Assembly: GCA_937922655.1 (NCBI GenBank)
Contig: CALAJH010000030.1
Coordinates: 128,107 to 185,711, forward strand
Origin: an uncultured Bacteroidia bacterium
GTDB lineage: Bacteria > Bacteroidota > Bacteroidia > J057 > CALAJH01
DNA length: 57,605 nt
Direction: 5' to 3'
In this document: positions 33,187 to 42,774 of the stretch, in pieces
Layout: the number at the start of each line of letters is the position of its first letter
Numbering within the stretch: the first letter of the stretch is position 1
Made by a program: the position numbers and the translations under genes
The notes under the pieces: model-generated
The model's input: the letters and a program-made list of their open reading frames with translations, nothing else
What the model was told of the DNA's origin: nothing
Databases searched by the model: none

Positions 33187-34329
33187 ATGATTCCAAGAAC
33201 GTTGTTCAACGACGAACACAAACTTTTCCGCGAAACGGCGGCAAAATTTTTTGAGACCGAGGTCGTTCCCTTCCACGACGCATGGGAAAAACAAGGCCAC
33301 GTTTCGCGCGAGGTATGGCGGAAAGCCGGCGAAACCGGTTTGCTTTGTCTGACTATGCCCGAAGAATACGGCGGCGCGGGAGTAGATTTTATTTATTCGA
33401 CCATCGTTATGGAAGAGCAGGCCAAAACCTATGCTTCGGGTATTGGTTTTGCCCTGCATTCGGACATTGTCGCGCCCTACATTTTACATTACGGCTCCGA
33501 GGCGCAAAAGAAAAAATATCTTCCGCGCATGGCCTCGGGAGAAATCATCACCGCCATCGCCATGACCGAACCCGGCACGGGAAGCGACCTCCAAGGCGTC
33601 AAAACCACCGCCATCCGTCAGGCCGACGGTACTTTTCTTTTGAACGGCGCCAAAACCTTTATTACCAACGGTTACATGTGCGACATGGTCGTCGTCGTTG
33701 CCAAAACCGACCCCAAACAGGGGGCAACGGGCATTAGTTTGTTTTTGGTCGACGCCGATTTGCCCGGTTTTTCCAAAAATCCGCCGCTCAAAAAAATCGG
33801 CATGAAGGCGCAAGACACCTGCGAACTTTATTTCGACAACGTTGTACTTCCACCCGACGGCATGCTTGGTCAAGAAGGCGCCGGTTTTTTCTACCTCATG
33901 CAGGAACTTCCGCAAGAACGGCTGTTGATAGCCGTCGTTGGCATGGCGGGCGCCGAAAAAGTTTTTGAAGACACCCTTCGTTATACCAAGGAGCGTCAAG
34001 CGTTCGGAAGGCCGATTTTCAACTTCCAAAACACCCGTTTCAAACTTGCCGAAATGAAAGCCGAACTCGAAATGGCCCGTGCCTACACCGACCGATGCAT
34101 CGAATTGCACGTTAAAGGCCAACTGGACGTGCCTTCGGCGGCGGCGGTCAAGTACATTACCAGCGAGGTGCAGTGCAGGGTCATTGACGAATGCCTGCAA
34201 TTGCACGGCGGTTACGGCTACATTTGGGATTATCCCGTAGCCCGCGCCTTCGCCGATGCGCGCGTGCAAAAAATTTACGGCGGCACCAACGAAATCATGA
34301 AAGAGCTTATTTCCCGGTCTTTGGAGTAA
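33187..34329 (+). CDS. Acyl-CoA dehydrogenase
   Basis: 380 residues, the normal size. Family motifs: LTMPEEYGGAGVDFIYSTIV, AIAMTEPGTGSDLQGVKTTA (FAD and substrate binding), GAKTFITNGYMCDMVVVVAK, YTKERQAFGRPIFNFQNTRF, CLQLHGGYGYIWDYPVAR, and the C-terminal KIYGGTNEIMKELISRSL. The enzyme oxidises acyl-CoA to enoyl-CoA with transfer of electrons to ETF. The sequence alone does not fix chain-length preference. The start ATG 33187 matches the usual N-terminus (LFNDEHKLFRETAAKFFE). The sensor kinase gene begins 4 bases after its stop. Confidence 0.95.
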   Translation: MIPRTLFNDEHKLFRETAAKFFETEVVPFHDAWEKQGHVSREVWRKAGETGLLCLTMPEEYGGAGVDFIYSTIVMEEQAKTYASGIGFALHSDIVAPYILHYGSEAQKKKYLPRMASGEIITAIAMTEPGTGSDLQGVKTTAIRQADGTFLLNGAKTFITNGYMCDMVVVVAKTDPKQGATGISLFLVDADLPGFSKNPPLKKIGMKAQDTCELYFDNVVLPPDGMLGQEGAGFFYLMQELPQERLLIAVVGMAGAEKVFEDTLRYTKERQAFGRPIFNFQNTRFKLAEMKAELEMARAYTDRCIELHVKGQLDVPSAAAVKYITSEVQCRVIDECLQLHGGYGYIWDYPVARAFADARVQKIYGGTNEIMKELISRSLE

Positions 34330-34333
34330 GGTC

Positions 34334-36619
34334 ATGTTTACTTCGATGGAGGCGTTGAGCCGCGTCGAAAGTCTGCTTTCCGAAGGGCGGTGGAACGAGG
34401 CGCAAGCGAAAATCGTCGAATACGCCGCCCTTTTCCCCATCGAGGAAGCCGGGCTTTTGATACGTTTGGCACAACGGCTTGAAAACCGATATCGAAACGA
34501 TTTTTTTAGCCGAAACGCCCTCGAAGGCCTGTTCAACGATTTGGTCGACCCCTGCGTCATTGCCGATGAAGAAGGCAGGGTCGTTATGGCCAATCCCAAA
34601 GCCGTCGTCATTTTTCGAACCAAAGATTTTTTTTTCAAGCCTTTGTCCGAACTTTTGTCCGTTCCCCGGTTGGACGAGCGCATAAAACAAAGAAAAAAGG
34701 GCTTTGTCGAATTTTATCTGCCGTTCGTCAAACGCTATTACGAGGCGGATTTTTATCCTTTTGGCGCCGGTACGGTCTTGTTTTTTCGCGACGTTACCTT
34801 ACAAAAAAACAGCGAACGCGCTCTTATCGTCAACGACCGCAATCTTAAAGCCATTCTCAACAGCGGAGGTCAGGCTTACTTTCTTCTCGACGTCGATGGC
34901 GTGGTGCAAACCGCCAACAAAAACGCGACCCTGCTCATGAATCGATTCGGCGTTTCCCTTTCTAGGAAAGCGCGTTTGTCCGGCGTTTTTCCCAAAACGT
35001 TTTTCGAGGCCTTCGAACACGGTTTTGAACGAGCCAAAAACGGCAAACACTTCAACGTCGAACTCGATTTGTCCGGCGAAACGGGCCGTCCTTTGTTTTT
35101 GCATCTTGATTTCAATCCCGTGGTCGAAACCGGAAAACGAATCGTCGCCGGGGTGTGTCTTTGTGTCAACGACGTTACCGAAGCCAAACAAGCCCAAATC
35201 GAACTGCAAAAATCGGAGACCCGTTTTCGTTCCGTCGTCCAAAACGCTTTGGACGGCATTGCCATTTTCGACGACGAGCGTCGAATCAAGTATGCGGGGC
35301 CGTCGTTTCTGCGGCTTTTGGGTATAGAACGGGCGATGGGTTTTCGATTCTCCGGATTTTTGCCCGAGGCGGAAAAAGACAAGTTTGAGGCCGCATGGAA
35401 CGCCGCGATGAACCAAGGCTACTTTCGTTTGGAGCTTTTCACCCGTGCGGGACGCTACTTGGACGTGATTTTGTCTCACTTGCCTCTTGAGGGCATGGTC
35501 TTCAACGCCCGCGACGTTACCGAAAAAAAACAAGCCGAAGAACGCCTGCTTCTTTTGCGCGAAGCCGTGCGCCACGCTTCCGACGCCATCGTTATCACCG
35601 AAGGAAATGCCGCAAGCCCTAGCGGCGGCCCCAAGATTCTTTTCGTAAACCCTTCGTTTGAAACCATCAACGGACGCACGAGCGCCGAAGTGATAGGTAA
35701 GGCGATAGGCGAGGTTTTTGATGAAAAATTAGCCAAACTTTTCGACTCCGACTCGGGCGGACGACTCAACGCCGCATACGTCCGTCCCGATTCGACGACG
35801 TACGAAGTCGAATGGGCCGTCGCTCCGCTAAGCGACGAACACGGAAACGTCGTTCGCAAAATTGCCGTTCAACGCGACGCCACCGAACGCAACGCCCTCC
35901 AACGCCAAACTTTGGAAAAAGAACGCGCCGTCTTGCAAGCCCTCATCAACGGCCAAGAACTCGAACGCAAGCGTATTTCCGAAGACCTTCACGACGGACT
36001 GGGTTCCGTGCTTTCGGTCTTGAAAATGAGTTTTTCCGTTCTAAAATCGCAAATCGAAGAGAATTCCCAAGCGGGCGACGGTACCCAACTTATTGGCGAA
36101 ACCTTGCGTCGAATCGAAGCCCAACTCGACGCCGCCGCCGAAGAAGCGCGCAACATCTCTTCGAACCTTAGTCCGGGCATTCTCAACGACTTTGGTTTGG
36201 TCAAGGCCGTCGAAGCCCTCAAGCAACGCATCGAAACCTCCACCAAGATAAGGGTCGAATTTAAGCATTCGGGATGGGACGAATACGGGCGGCTTTTAGG
36301 GTCGGAAAACCTTATTGGAGTGTACAGGGTTTTGCAGGAGATTCTCAACAACGCCGTCAAACATTCGTTTGCCTCCAGAATCCTTATTGAATTGACGCTC
36401 ACGGCCCGTCGTTTGTCGTTGATTGTCGCCGACGACGGCGTGGGTTTCGACAAAAATCGGGTGCCCAAAGACAGAAAAGGAATGGGGCTTTCCAATATTC
36501 ATACCCGAATTCTGCTTTTGAAGGGCAAAAGCAAAATCGTCTCCAAACCCGGACGCGGTACGATGGTTTCGTTTTCTTTGCCGTTGAGTGCAAACAAACC
36601 GCTTGTCAATGGTAAATGA
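34334..36619 (+). CDS. Multi-PAS sensor histidine kinase, NarL/DesK-type (HisKA_3)
   Basis: 761 residues with no membrane helix, so cytoplasmic. Four PAS-like domains lie at about 55-155, 165-285, 290-395 and 410-520. The kinase core starts with the HisKA_3 phospho-acceptor helix ERKRISEDLHDGLGSVLSVL (His in LHD), followed by HATPase motifs VLQEILNNAVKHS, IVADDGVGFD and GMGLSNIHTRI. Such kinases signal to LuxR/NarL-type regulators; none is adjacent. It begins 4 bases after the acyl-CoA dehydrogenase gene. Its 3' end overlaps the convergent DUF4294 gene by 14 bases. Confidence 0.92.
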   Translation: MFTSMEALSRVESLLSEGRWNEAQAKIVEYAALFPIEEAGLLIRLAQRLENRYRNDFFSRNALEGLFNDLVDPCVIADEEGRVVMANPKAVVIFRTKDFFFKPLSELLSVPRLDERIKQRKKGFVEFYLPFVKRYYEADFYPFGAGTVLFFRDVTLQKNSERALIVNDRNLKAILNSGGQAYFLLDVDGVVQTANKNATLLMNRFGVSLSRKARLSGVFPKTFFEAFEHGFERAKNGKHFNVELDLSGETGRPLFLHLDFNPVVETGKRIVAGVCLCVNDVTEAKQAQIELQKSETRFRSVVQNALDGIAIFDDERRIKYAGPSFLRLLGIERAMGFRFSGFLPEAEKDKFEAAWNAAMNQGYFRLELFTRAGRYLDVILSHLPLEGMVFNARDVTEKKQAEERLLLLREAVRHASDAIVITEGNAASPSGGPKILFVNPSFETINGRTSAEVIGKAIGEVFDEKLAKLFDSDSGGRLNAAYVRPDSTTYEVEWAVAPLSDEHGNVVRKIAVQRDATERNALQRQTLEKERAVLQALINGQELERKRISEDLHDGLGSVLSVLKMSFSVLKSQIEENSQAGDGTQLIGETLRRIEAQLDAAAEEARNISSNLSPGILNDFGLVKAVEALKQRIETSTKIRVEFKHSGWDEYGRLLGSENLIGVYRVLQEILNNAVKHSFASRILIELTLTARRLSLIVADDGVGFDKNRVPKDRKGMGLSNIHTRILLLKGKSKIVSKPGRGTMVSFSLPLSANKPLVNGK

Positions 36620-37217
36620 CCTTGAAGTCGTGAAGCCGACCGGCCTCAAGCTCGCGTACTATCGCCTCGATATGAACTTCTTTTTCCTTGTCGTATTCGA
36701 GTTTGAGGTCGGTACCGAACACTTTGGCCACCAACTGCCAAACCCCCGCCGAACGTTTGTTTTTGTACTCCTCGATTAAATCGTAAGCCCGCGAACCCGT
36801 TTCTCGGTGTATGAGTTTAATCAATATCTTTCCTTGGGTAACCGTCAATTGGGTGATTTCGCCTTGGTAGCGTTCGAAAAGTTCTTTTTCGAGGCGGTCG
36901 AGGTATTTGTCGCGTTCCCGTTCGGTTTGGGTTTCGGCCAGTTTTGCGTTTACTTCGTTGATGACGATGGCGCATTTTTTGGCCAAAGGATAAACGATTT
37001 CTACGTTTCGGCGGAGGCGGTTGTATTCGGTTTTGCGTTTTTGTTGCTGTTTGAGGGCCTTTTTCGAGGCTTTGTCGACGATGTAAACGGTATTGACGTG
37101 GACGACGGGAACGCCGTCTTTGGCTTTGCGAAACTTTTTTTCTCCTTTCTCGGCGGTATCTTGAGCGGAGCATAACCCCGCGCTCCATACCGCAATGACG
37201 ATGGCCAAAACCGACAT
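36606..37217 (-). CDS. DUF4294 protein, probably periplasmic
   Basis: 203 residues. A signal peptide (MSVLAIVIAVWSAGLCSA) is followed by a charged region, then the DUF4294-like core: VVHVNTVYIVDKAS, YNRLRRNVEIVYPLAKKCAI, LFERYQGEITQLTVTQGKIL, LIHRETGSRAYDLIEEYKNK. This family is common in Bacteroidota and has no established function. The promoter directly upstream is one of the best matches in the window. The last 14 bases overlap the 3' end of the convergent sensor kinase gene. Confidence 0.88.
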   Translation of the reverse strand: MSVLAIVIAVWSAGLCSAQDTAEKGEKKFRKAKDGVPVVHVNTVYIVDKASKKALKQQQKRKTEYNRLRRNVEIVYPLAKKCAIVINEVNAKLAETQTERERDKYLDRLEKELFERYQGEITQLTVTQGKILIKLIHRETGSRAYDLIEEYKNKRSAGVWQLVAKVFGTDLKLEYDKEKEVHIEAIVRELEAGRLHDFKVIYH

Positions 37218-37232
37218 GATTTATTTTTGATT

Positions 37233-37240
37233 CAAAGTTA
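37233..37240 (-). promoter_or_regulatory. Promoter of the DUF4294 gene
   Basis: Minus-strand TAACTTTG with TTG (37261-37263) exactly 20 bases upstream and ATG 15 bases downstream. Sequence and spacing are identical to the promoter-like core of the CRISPR repeat. Confidence 0.7.
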
Positions 37241-37263
37241 TGAATTCGGCAAAAACCGTGCAA

Positions 37264-37569
37264 ATTCTTTTCGTCAAAAAAAACTTGTTTGCGCCCAAGA
37301 AAGAACAAACGGCCCGCGTTTTAATGTCGGCGCCAATTCCGCGTAAAAAATCGAATTTTTTCTTTGACGCAAGCAACCTTATTTGCCGCCGGAATACGAT
37401 AGGGTCGAACGCGGGATTACCCGTTGGGCAGGGTAGGGGTTGAATATCGTACCGTTTGACGCCGAAAAACGCCGTTGTAACACGGCCCGTATTTGTTGGA
37501 TGCGGTGTGGGCGGCGAGAGGTGAATGTGGAAAAAGCTTGGCTTTGTGTGTCTTTCCAAGCTCTTGTTA
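37264..37569. other. Gene-free intergenic stretch
   Basis: About 300 bases between the divergent DUF4294 and small membrane protein genes. Short frames exist on both strands, but none has a promoter at a sensible distance or protein-like composition. A 7-bp hairpin (AGCTTGG with CCAAGCT, around 37525-37555) followed by T on the minus strand may be a terminator or chance. Confidence 0.5.
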
Positions 37570-37593
37570 TTGGCGCCGGGCGACAAATTTGCG

Positions 37594-37601
37594 TATTTTT
37601 G
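37594..37601 (+). promoter_or_regulatory. Promoter of the 70-residue membrane protein gene
   Basis: TATTTTTG with TTG (37570-37572) 21 bases upstream, 24 bases before ATG 37626. Confidence 0.65.
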
Positions 37602-37625
37602 TAGCGCGGCACTGCCGTATGGGTC

Positions 37626-37838
37626 ATGAACGAAAAAATATTGGTATATACGGGTTACGTGATGGGCGTAGTGTTCATCGTGATGGGCCTGTGGACGTTT
37701 GCGGCATATCGGGGTCGGGAGGGTGCCGGTGGCGTTCCAACGGAATGGTTTGGGGTTTTGGCCGCCTTTTACGGTGGATTCCGAATTTGGCGTTCATGGA
37801 AAATGCAAAAAAAGTGGCAGAAAAACAAGGAGGGTTGA
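37626..37838 (+). CDS. Small membrane protein, unknown function
   Basis: 70 residues: a short N-terminus, one clear membrane helix (ILVYTGYVMGVVFIVMGLW), a loop with Gly and charged residues, a second weaker hydrophobic segment (FGVLAAFYGGF), and a basic C-terminus (WKMQKKWQKNKEG). No family name can be given, though short proteins of this shape are frequent in Bacteroidota. It has its own well-formed promoter. The large PAS/SpoIIE gene follows after 83 bases and may be read through from here. Confidence 0.7.
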   Translation: MNEKILVYTGYVMGVVFIVMGLWTFAAYRGREGAGGVPTEWFGVLAAFYGGFRIWRSWKMQKKWQKNKEG

Positions 37839-37921
37839 GGTTGTTCACCGCCGTTCGTCATTCTATCCCCAAGCATCGCGGGTAAGGGTAAAATGGTTTA
37901 CTTTGCGATTCACTCAGACTC

Positions 37922-40900
37922 ATGAGCATACTAGGCAAAATACGCTTGTTGTTGCTGACGGTTCCGGTCGTTGTGTTGGCGTCGGGATTGGCGGTGCATT
38001 GGATGAGCTTGTCGGCGCCGCCGACGGTTTCGCCGACCGTTCGCGTCGGCGTCTGCGATAGTTTGTCCCGCGAGTTTAAGGAACAAATCGGCCGTGTGGA
38101 AAGTCAAATTCTTCAAGGGTACACCGGCCGTCAGGCGGAGGTCTTTTTGATACGCAAGACGGTTTCGGCCCAGCTTCGCAAGGATTTGGGTTTCCTCAAC
38201 AACGGCACGGACAACGCCCTTCTTGAATCCATCGTTCAAAAAGCGGAGGATTTAGGCTCGTATCGCAACGAAATCGTCGGTTTTTTGGACTCCAAAGCCG
38301 GTCCCTCGCAAACGGACAAAGCCGCCGACACTTATTACTCAAAGTATTTCCCGCTTTACGAAGAGTTAATTAAAGAATTGCGCGTGGCGGCGGCTAAAGA
38401 GCCAAAGCCGGCTAAAACGACGTCGACGTCCGCATTGCCTGCCGTTCCGTGGTGGCCGTGGGCGGCGGGTGTAGGCTTAACGGTCGTTATCGTGCTGTTG
38501 GCTGCGAACATGGTCGCCGCTCGTTATCACAAACCTACCTTGGAACTGGCCGACGCTGCTCTTGCGGGACGAGAAGTAAGGGGCGCCTACGTCGGCCCCC
38601 ACCGCGTACTTGCCGACGCCCTCAATCGCAAGCGCGTCCAAGAACAGTATACCCGCAAGGTACTCGACCATTTGGCCGCCGGTGAAACCGAAACCTCCCC
38701 CGAAATCCATCTCCTCGTTCCCGAATCCGTCGAACCGATACAAAAATTGTACGTTCGCATCGAAGAGAACCGTCGGGATTTTGAGGCGCTCAACGCCGAA
38801 AAGCAAAAACTCAAACTCCAAATTGCAAGCTTGGAGCAGGCATTCAAAAAAGTCGAATCCGACTTTGAACGCAAAAGCCGCGAACTCCAAGACACGATAC
38901 GCGATCTTGCCGCCGCGCAAAAACAAATCTCCGAAATCGGCGCCGCCGCCGAAGCCGAAAAACGCCGCCTTGAGGCCGCCGTGCGCGAGGCCGAAGAGCG
39001 CGTTCAAATCCAAAGCAAAACTCTCGAATCGGCGCGTCGTTCGTGGGACGAAGAGCGTCAAAAATGGGTCGAACAAATCAAACGGCACGAGGAAAAAATT
39101 GCCGAATTCGAGGCGACGGTACGTCGTTTGGACGAAGAACGACAAAAAGCCGTCCAAGAAGCCGAAGCAAAAGCCCTCGAAATCCTTTCCGACCTCGAAG
39201 ACCGTCTTAAAGCCGCCGAAAGCAAATTCCGCTTCGCCGAAGAGCGGGAAAAAGAAGCCATGCTTCGCGTCGCCGAAGCCGCCAAACGCGAAAAAGAAAT
39301 CGAAGGCCAACTGGCGGATGCCGAGCTCCGCGCCACCGAAGCCGAAGTCGCATTTCGCCGGGTTGAGGAAACCGTTTCCCAACTCAAAAAACAACTCCGC
39401 GAAGCGACGGCCGTTACCGTCGTCAAGGAACCCGAACTCGATTGGGCCGCCGTCGTCGAAACCGACGAAAAAGGAATCATCACCTTTGCCAACGCCAAAT
39501 TTGTTGAAATTGCCGGTTCGGTCGAGGGCAAACCCTTGTCCGAGGTGCTGTCGAAAATAGAAAACGGCATAGCCACGCTTACCCGCTCCAACGGACAAAC
39601 GACGCTCGTCGCCGCTGAACAAGACCTTCGTCGAACGGTATGCATTGAAATTTCAGGGCTTCCCACCGCTGCACCCCAAGAAGCGTACGAACCCGCCGAC
39701 GCCCGCATGCGTACCCTTCTCCACGAAAACAACGAACTCAAACACAAACTTCAACACTTGCTTTCGGAATACGAAAGTCTAAAACAAGGAATAGAAGAGC
39801 AAAAACAACTGGAGTATCGCCTGGTACAACAACAATCGGCGCTGCAAGAACTGACCCGAAACCCGGATTTGAAAACGGGAAGCGTAAGTGCGGCCTTGCG
39901 CGTCGTAACCGAAACCGCCGTTTACACCCTCGACGAGGCTCGCGCCGGTTTGTGGCTCCTCACCGACAACGGCGACCGAATGAATTGCCTCGACGTCTAC
40001 GACCGCGAACTCATGCATCACACCGACTCCGTCGAATTTTTGCGTGCCGATTCCCCTTACCTTTTCAACAACCTGCTTCACGACGAAATTCTCATTTTTG
40101 ACCACGATACGCCCGGCGACCATCCCCTCGCGATTTTGCGTCAAAACCATCCCTATCTATCCGCGACCACGGCGTTCATGGCCTCGCCGATTCATTTGAC
40201 GGGAAAGGTGGTGGGCATGTTTATGGTCGAAAGTATGCAACCCGGCCGTCGCTGGCACGCCGACGAACAGAACTTTCTCATGTCGGCGGCGGACATCATT
40301 TCGTTGGCGCTCGAACAGGGCAACAGTCGCGCCGTGGCCGAGGAGCTTTCCGCGACCCTCGAACAAACGATGGCCATGGAAGAAGAGCTTCGGCAAAACG
40401 CCGAAGAACTCGAGACGACCAACGAGGAAATGCGTCGTACCCACATCGAACTCAACGGCCAAATCAACGCCCTCAACAACGCCGCCATCGTTACCGAAAC
40501 CAACAGGCAAGGCCTGATCATGTACGCCAATGCCGAATTTTTATCCACCTACGGATTGCAAAGTCGAGAGGTCATCGGCCAAAACAATAAAATTGTTTCC
40601 TCGGGCGAACACGGCGAAGCCTTTTGGAAAAACATGTGGGAAACGATTTTGGACGGACGCGTATGGAAAGGCGAAATTAAGAACCGTTCCCGCTCCGGCG
40701 AGTACCGATGGATGGCTACGACCATCACGCCCGTTTTCGGCGCCGACGGCACGCCTTTTAAGTTCATTTCCGTTTCTTTCGACGTTACCGAACAAAAACG
40801 ACAAGAAGAGGAAGCGAAAAGGGCGTTGCGCGTCGCGTTGGAAAAAGAACGTCAAATTCAAACGCAGACCGAGGCCTTAACTTCCGCCAACACCGAAATA

Positions 40901-42676
40901 CGTCGTACGCAAATCGAACTCATCGGCCAAATCAAGGCCCTCGACAATTCTTCGATGGTGTACGAAACCGATATGGAGGGCGCCATCACCTTTGCCAACC
41001 AAGCCTTGTTGCAGGCTACGGGCTACGAATGGGAGGAATTGAAAGGCCAGCGATACACGATTTTAAAATCGGGAAGACAACCCGAGTCTTTGTACCAAGA
41101 CCAGTGGCGTACGGTGCTGAACGGCAACGTTTGGAAGGGAGAAGTCGAATTAAAAACGCGGAGCGGCGAATATCTTTGGGTCATTATGACCAACACTCCC
41201 GTTTTGGACCAAAACCAAGAACCCATTAAGTCCATCAACGTTTTGGTCAATATCACCGAGCAAAAGATGCAGGAACTCCGTCTGAAAAAACAACAGGCGG
41301 CGCTGATGGAAATATCCAATCACCCCGCGGTGCGCGACGGAAAAAAGAACGAGGCCTTTGCCTTTATCACCAAAATCGGCGTGGAAACGCTGAACGTCGC
41401 TCGCTGCAGCATTTGGTTTTTTATCGAAAACGGACGCAAGGTGCGTTGCCAAACCACGTATCAAAAAGACGACTACCAACATCAATACGCGCCCGGCTCC
41501 GAACTCGACAGGGAAATGTATCCCACGTTCTTTAAAACCTTGGAACTGGAAAGAATCATTGCCGCCGGCGACGCCGTCAACGACCCGCGCACCAAAGAAA
41601 TGGCCTTTACCCTTCTCAAACCCACGGGGGTTACCGCCACGATTGACTGCGCCATCAAGCAGGGGGCCAAAACCATTGGCATTTTGAGCCTCGAACATCG
41701 CGAAACCCAGCGACAATGGACGTTGGATGAAATTAGTTTTGTTACCTCGTTGGCCGACACCGTCGCCCGAACCATCGAACAAAAGGAACGTCAAAACACT
41801 CAAAAACTTAAACAAGCCTACGCCCAGCTTGAAGAGTCCAAAAAACAGGAGGAGGAGGCAAGACAGGAAATTTTGGCTCAAAAGCTCAAACTCGAAGAGG
41901 CCACCGATTCCTTGCGCCAAAGCATCAAGTACGCCAAACGCATTCAGCACAGTATTTTGCCGTCCTCGGAGGTGCTCGACAAGTTTTTGGGGCCTGACAA
42001 ATATTTTATTCAGCACAAACAGCGCGACGTCGTCGGCGGCGACTTCTACTGGTTTACCGCGCATGGAAGCAAGCGGGTCATCGTCATTGCCGACGGAACG
42101 GGGCACGGCGTTCCGGGCGCCTTTCTAACCCTTATCGGCTATTTGCTGCTCAAGCAAATCGTCAATGAGAAAATGATTCTCACTCCCTCGGAAATATTGT
42201 ATCAGCTTAACGTTGGCGTACGCACCGCCCTCAAACAAGACGAAGAAGACGCCAAAATGCGCGACGGCATGGATGTGGCCGTTTGTACTTTTGACGTCGA
42301 CAGCCTTGTCGCCGAATATGCCGGAGCCAATCTTGGTTTTTATTATTATCAGGATTGGGAAATCCACGAAATCAAGCCTACGAAAAAATCCATCGGCGGC
42401 GAACAACTCGAAGACGAACGCCACTACGACAATCACACCATTCAACTCAAGCCCGGCGATGCCTTCTACATGTTTACCGACGGCTTTGTCGACCAATTTG
42501 GCGGTCCCGGAACCGAAGAAAAGCGTTTTTCCACCCGTCGCTTCCGTGAACTGGTTTTGCGCATTCAGCACGACACCATGCGTGCCCAACGAGCCCTTAT
42601 CAACATGGAATGGAAAGAATGGAAAGGAGACCGCGAACAACTCGACGACGTAACCATTTTCGGTTATAAGGTTTGA
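37922..42676 (+). CDS. Large membrane sensor: PAS/GAF array with SpoIIE serine phosphatase
   Basis: 1584 residues. Helix 1 (about 7-30), a periplasmic domain (about 35-175), helix 2 (WWPWAAGVGLTVVIVLLAAN), then a long coiled coil (about 270-500). PAS (about 510-590), GAF (about 650-820), PAS (about 850-960, VIGQNNKIVSSGEHGEAFW), PAS (about 985-1095, GQRYTILKSGRQPESLY) and GAF (about 1115-1275) follow. The C-terminal SpoIIE/PP2C domain is intact: AKRIQHSILPS, VVGGDFYWFTA, VIADGTGHGVPGAFLT, YMFTDGFVDQFGG and LDDVTIFGYKV. It would dephosphorylate a Ser/Thr target, such as an anti-sigma antagonist, in response to membrane and cytoplasmic signals. No partner gene lies next to it. Confidence 0.92.
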   Translation: MSILGKIRLLLLTVPVVVLASGLAVHWMSLSAPPTVSPTVRVGVCDSLSREFKEQIGRVESQILQGYTGRQAEVFLIRKTVSAQLRKDLGFLNNGTDNALLESIVQKAEDLGSYRNEIVGFLDSKAGPSQTDKAADTYYSKYFPLYEELIKELRVAAAKEPKPAKTTSTSALPAVPWWPWAAGVGLTVVIVLLAANMVAARYHKPTLELADAALAGREVRGAYVGPHRVLADALNRKRVQEQYTRKVLDHLAAGETETSPEIHLLVPESVEPIQKLYVRIEENRRDFEALNAEKQKLKLQIASLEQAFKKVESDFERKSRELQDTIRDLAAAQKQISEIGAAAEAEKRRLEAAVREAEERVQIQSKTLESARRSWDEERQKWVEQIKRHEEKIAEFEATVRRLDEERQKAVQEAEAKALEILSDLEDRLKAAESKFRFAEEREKEAMLRVAEAAKREKEIEGQLADAELRATEAEVAFRRVEETVSQLKKQLREATAVTVVKEPELDWAAVVETDEKGIITFANAKFVEIAGSVEGKPLSEVLSKIENGIATLTRSNGQTTLVAAEQDLRRTVCIEISGLPTAAPQEAYEPADARMRTLLHENNELKHKLQHLLSEYESLKQGIEEQKQLEYRLVQQQSALQELTRNPDLKTGSVSAALRVVTETAVYTLDEARAGLWLLTDNGDRMNCLDVYDRELMHHTDSVEFLRADSPYLFNNLLHDEILIFDHDTPGDHPLAILRQNHPYLSATTAFMASPIHLTGKVVGMFMVESMQPGRRWHADEQNFLMSAADIISLALEQGNSRAVAEELSATLEQTMAMEEELRQNAEELETTNEEMRRTHIELNGQINALNNAAIVTETNRQGLIMYANAEFLSTYGLQSREVIGQNNKIVSSGEHGEAFWKNMWETILDGRVWKGEIKNRSRSGEYRWMATTITPVFGADGTPFKFISVSFDVTEQKRQEEEAKRALRVALEKERQIQTQTEALTSANTEIRRTQIELIGQIKALDNSSMVYETDMEGAITFANQALLQATGYEWEELKGQRYTILKSGRQPESLYQDQWRTVLNGNVWKGEVELKTRSGEYLWVIMTNTPVLDQNQEPIKSINVLVNITEQKMQELRLKKQQAALMEISNHPAVRDGKKNEAFAFITKIGVETLNVARCSIWFFIENGRKVRCQTTYQKDDYQHQYAPGSELDREMYPTFFKTLELERIIAAGDAVNDPRTKEMAFTLLKPTGVTATIDCAIKQGAKTIGILSLEHRETQRQWTLDEISFVTSLADTVARTIEQKERQNTQKLKQAYAQLEESKKQEEEARQEILAQKLKLEEATDSLRQSIKYAKRIQHSILPSSEVLDKFLGPDKYFIQHKQRDVVGGDFYWFTAHGSKRVIVIADGTGHGVPGAFLTLIGYLLLKQIVNEKMILTPSEILYQLNVGVRTALKQDEEDAKMRDGMDVAVCTFDVDSLVAEYAGANLGFYYYQDWEIHEIKPTKKSIGGEQLEDERHYDNHTIQLKPGDAFYMFTDGFVDQFGGPGTEEKRFSTRRFRELVLRIQHDTMRAQRALINMEWKEWKGDREQLDDVTIFGYKV

Positions 42677-42774
42677 TAAGGCGTTTATTTCAAACAACGT
42701 AACCCGACTTCCCGCTATCGGTTTTGATTTGCCGTCGGTGTTTTGACCAAAACCGACCGATTAAGTTGCATGCC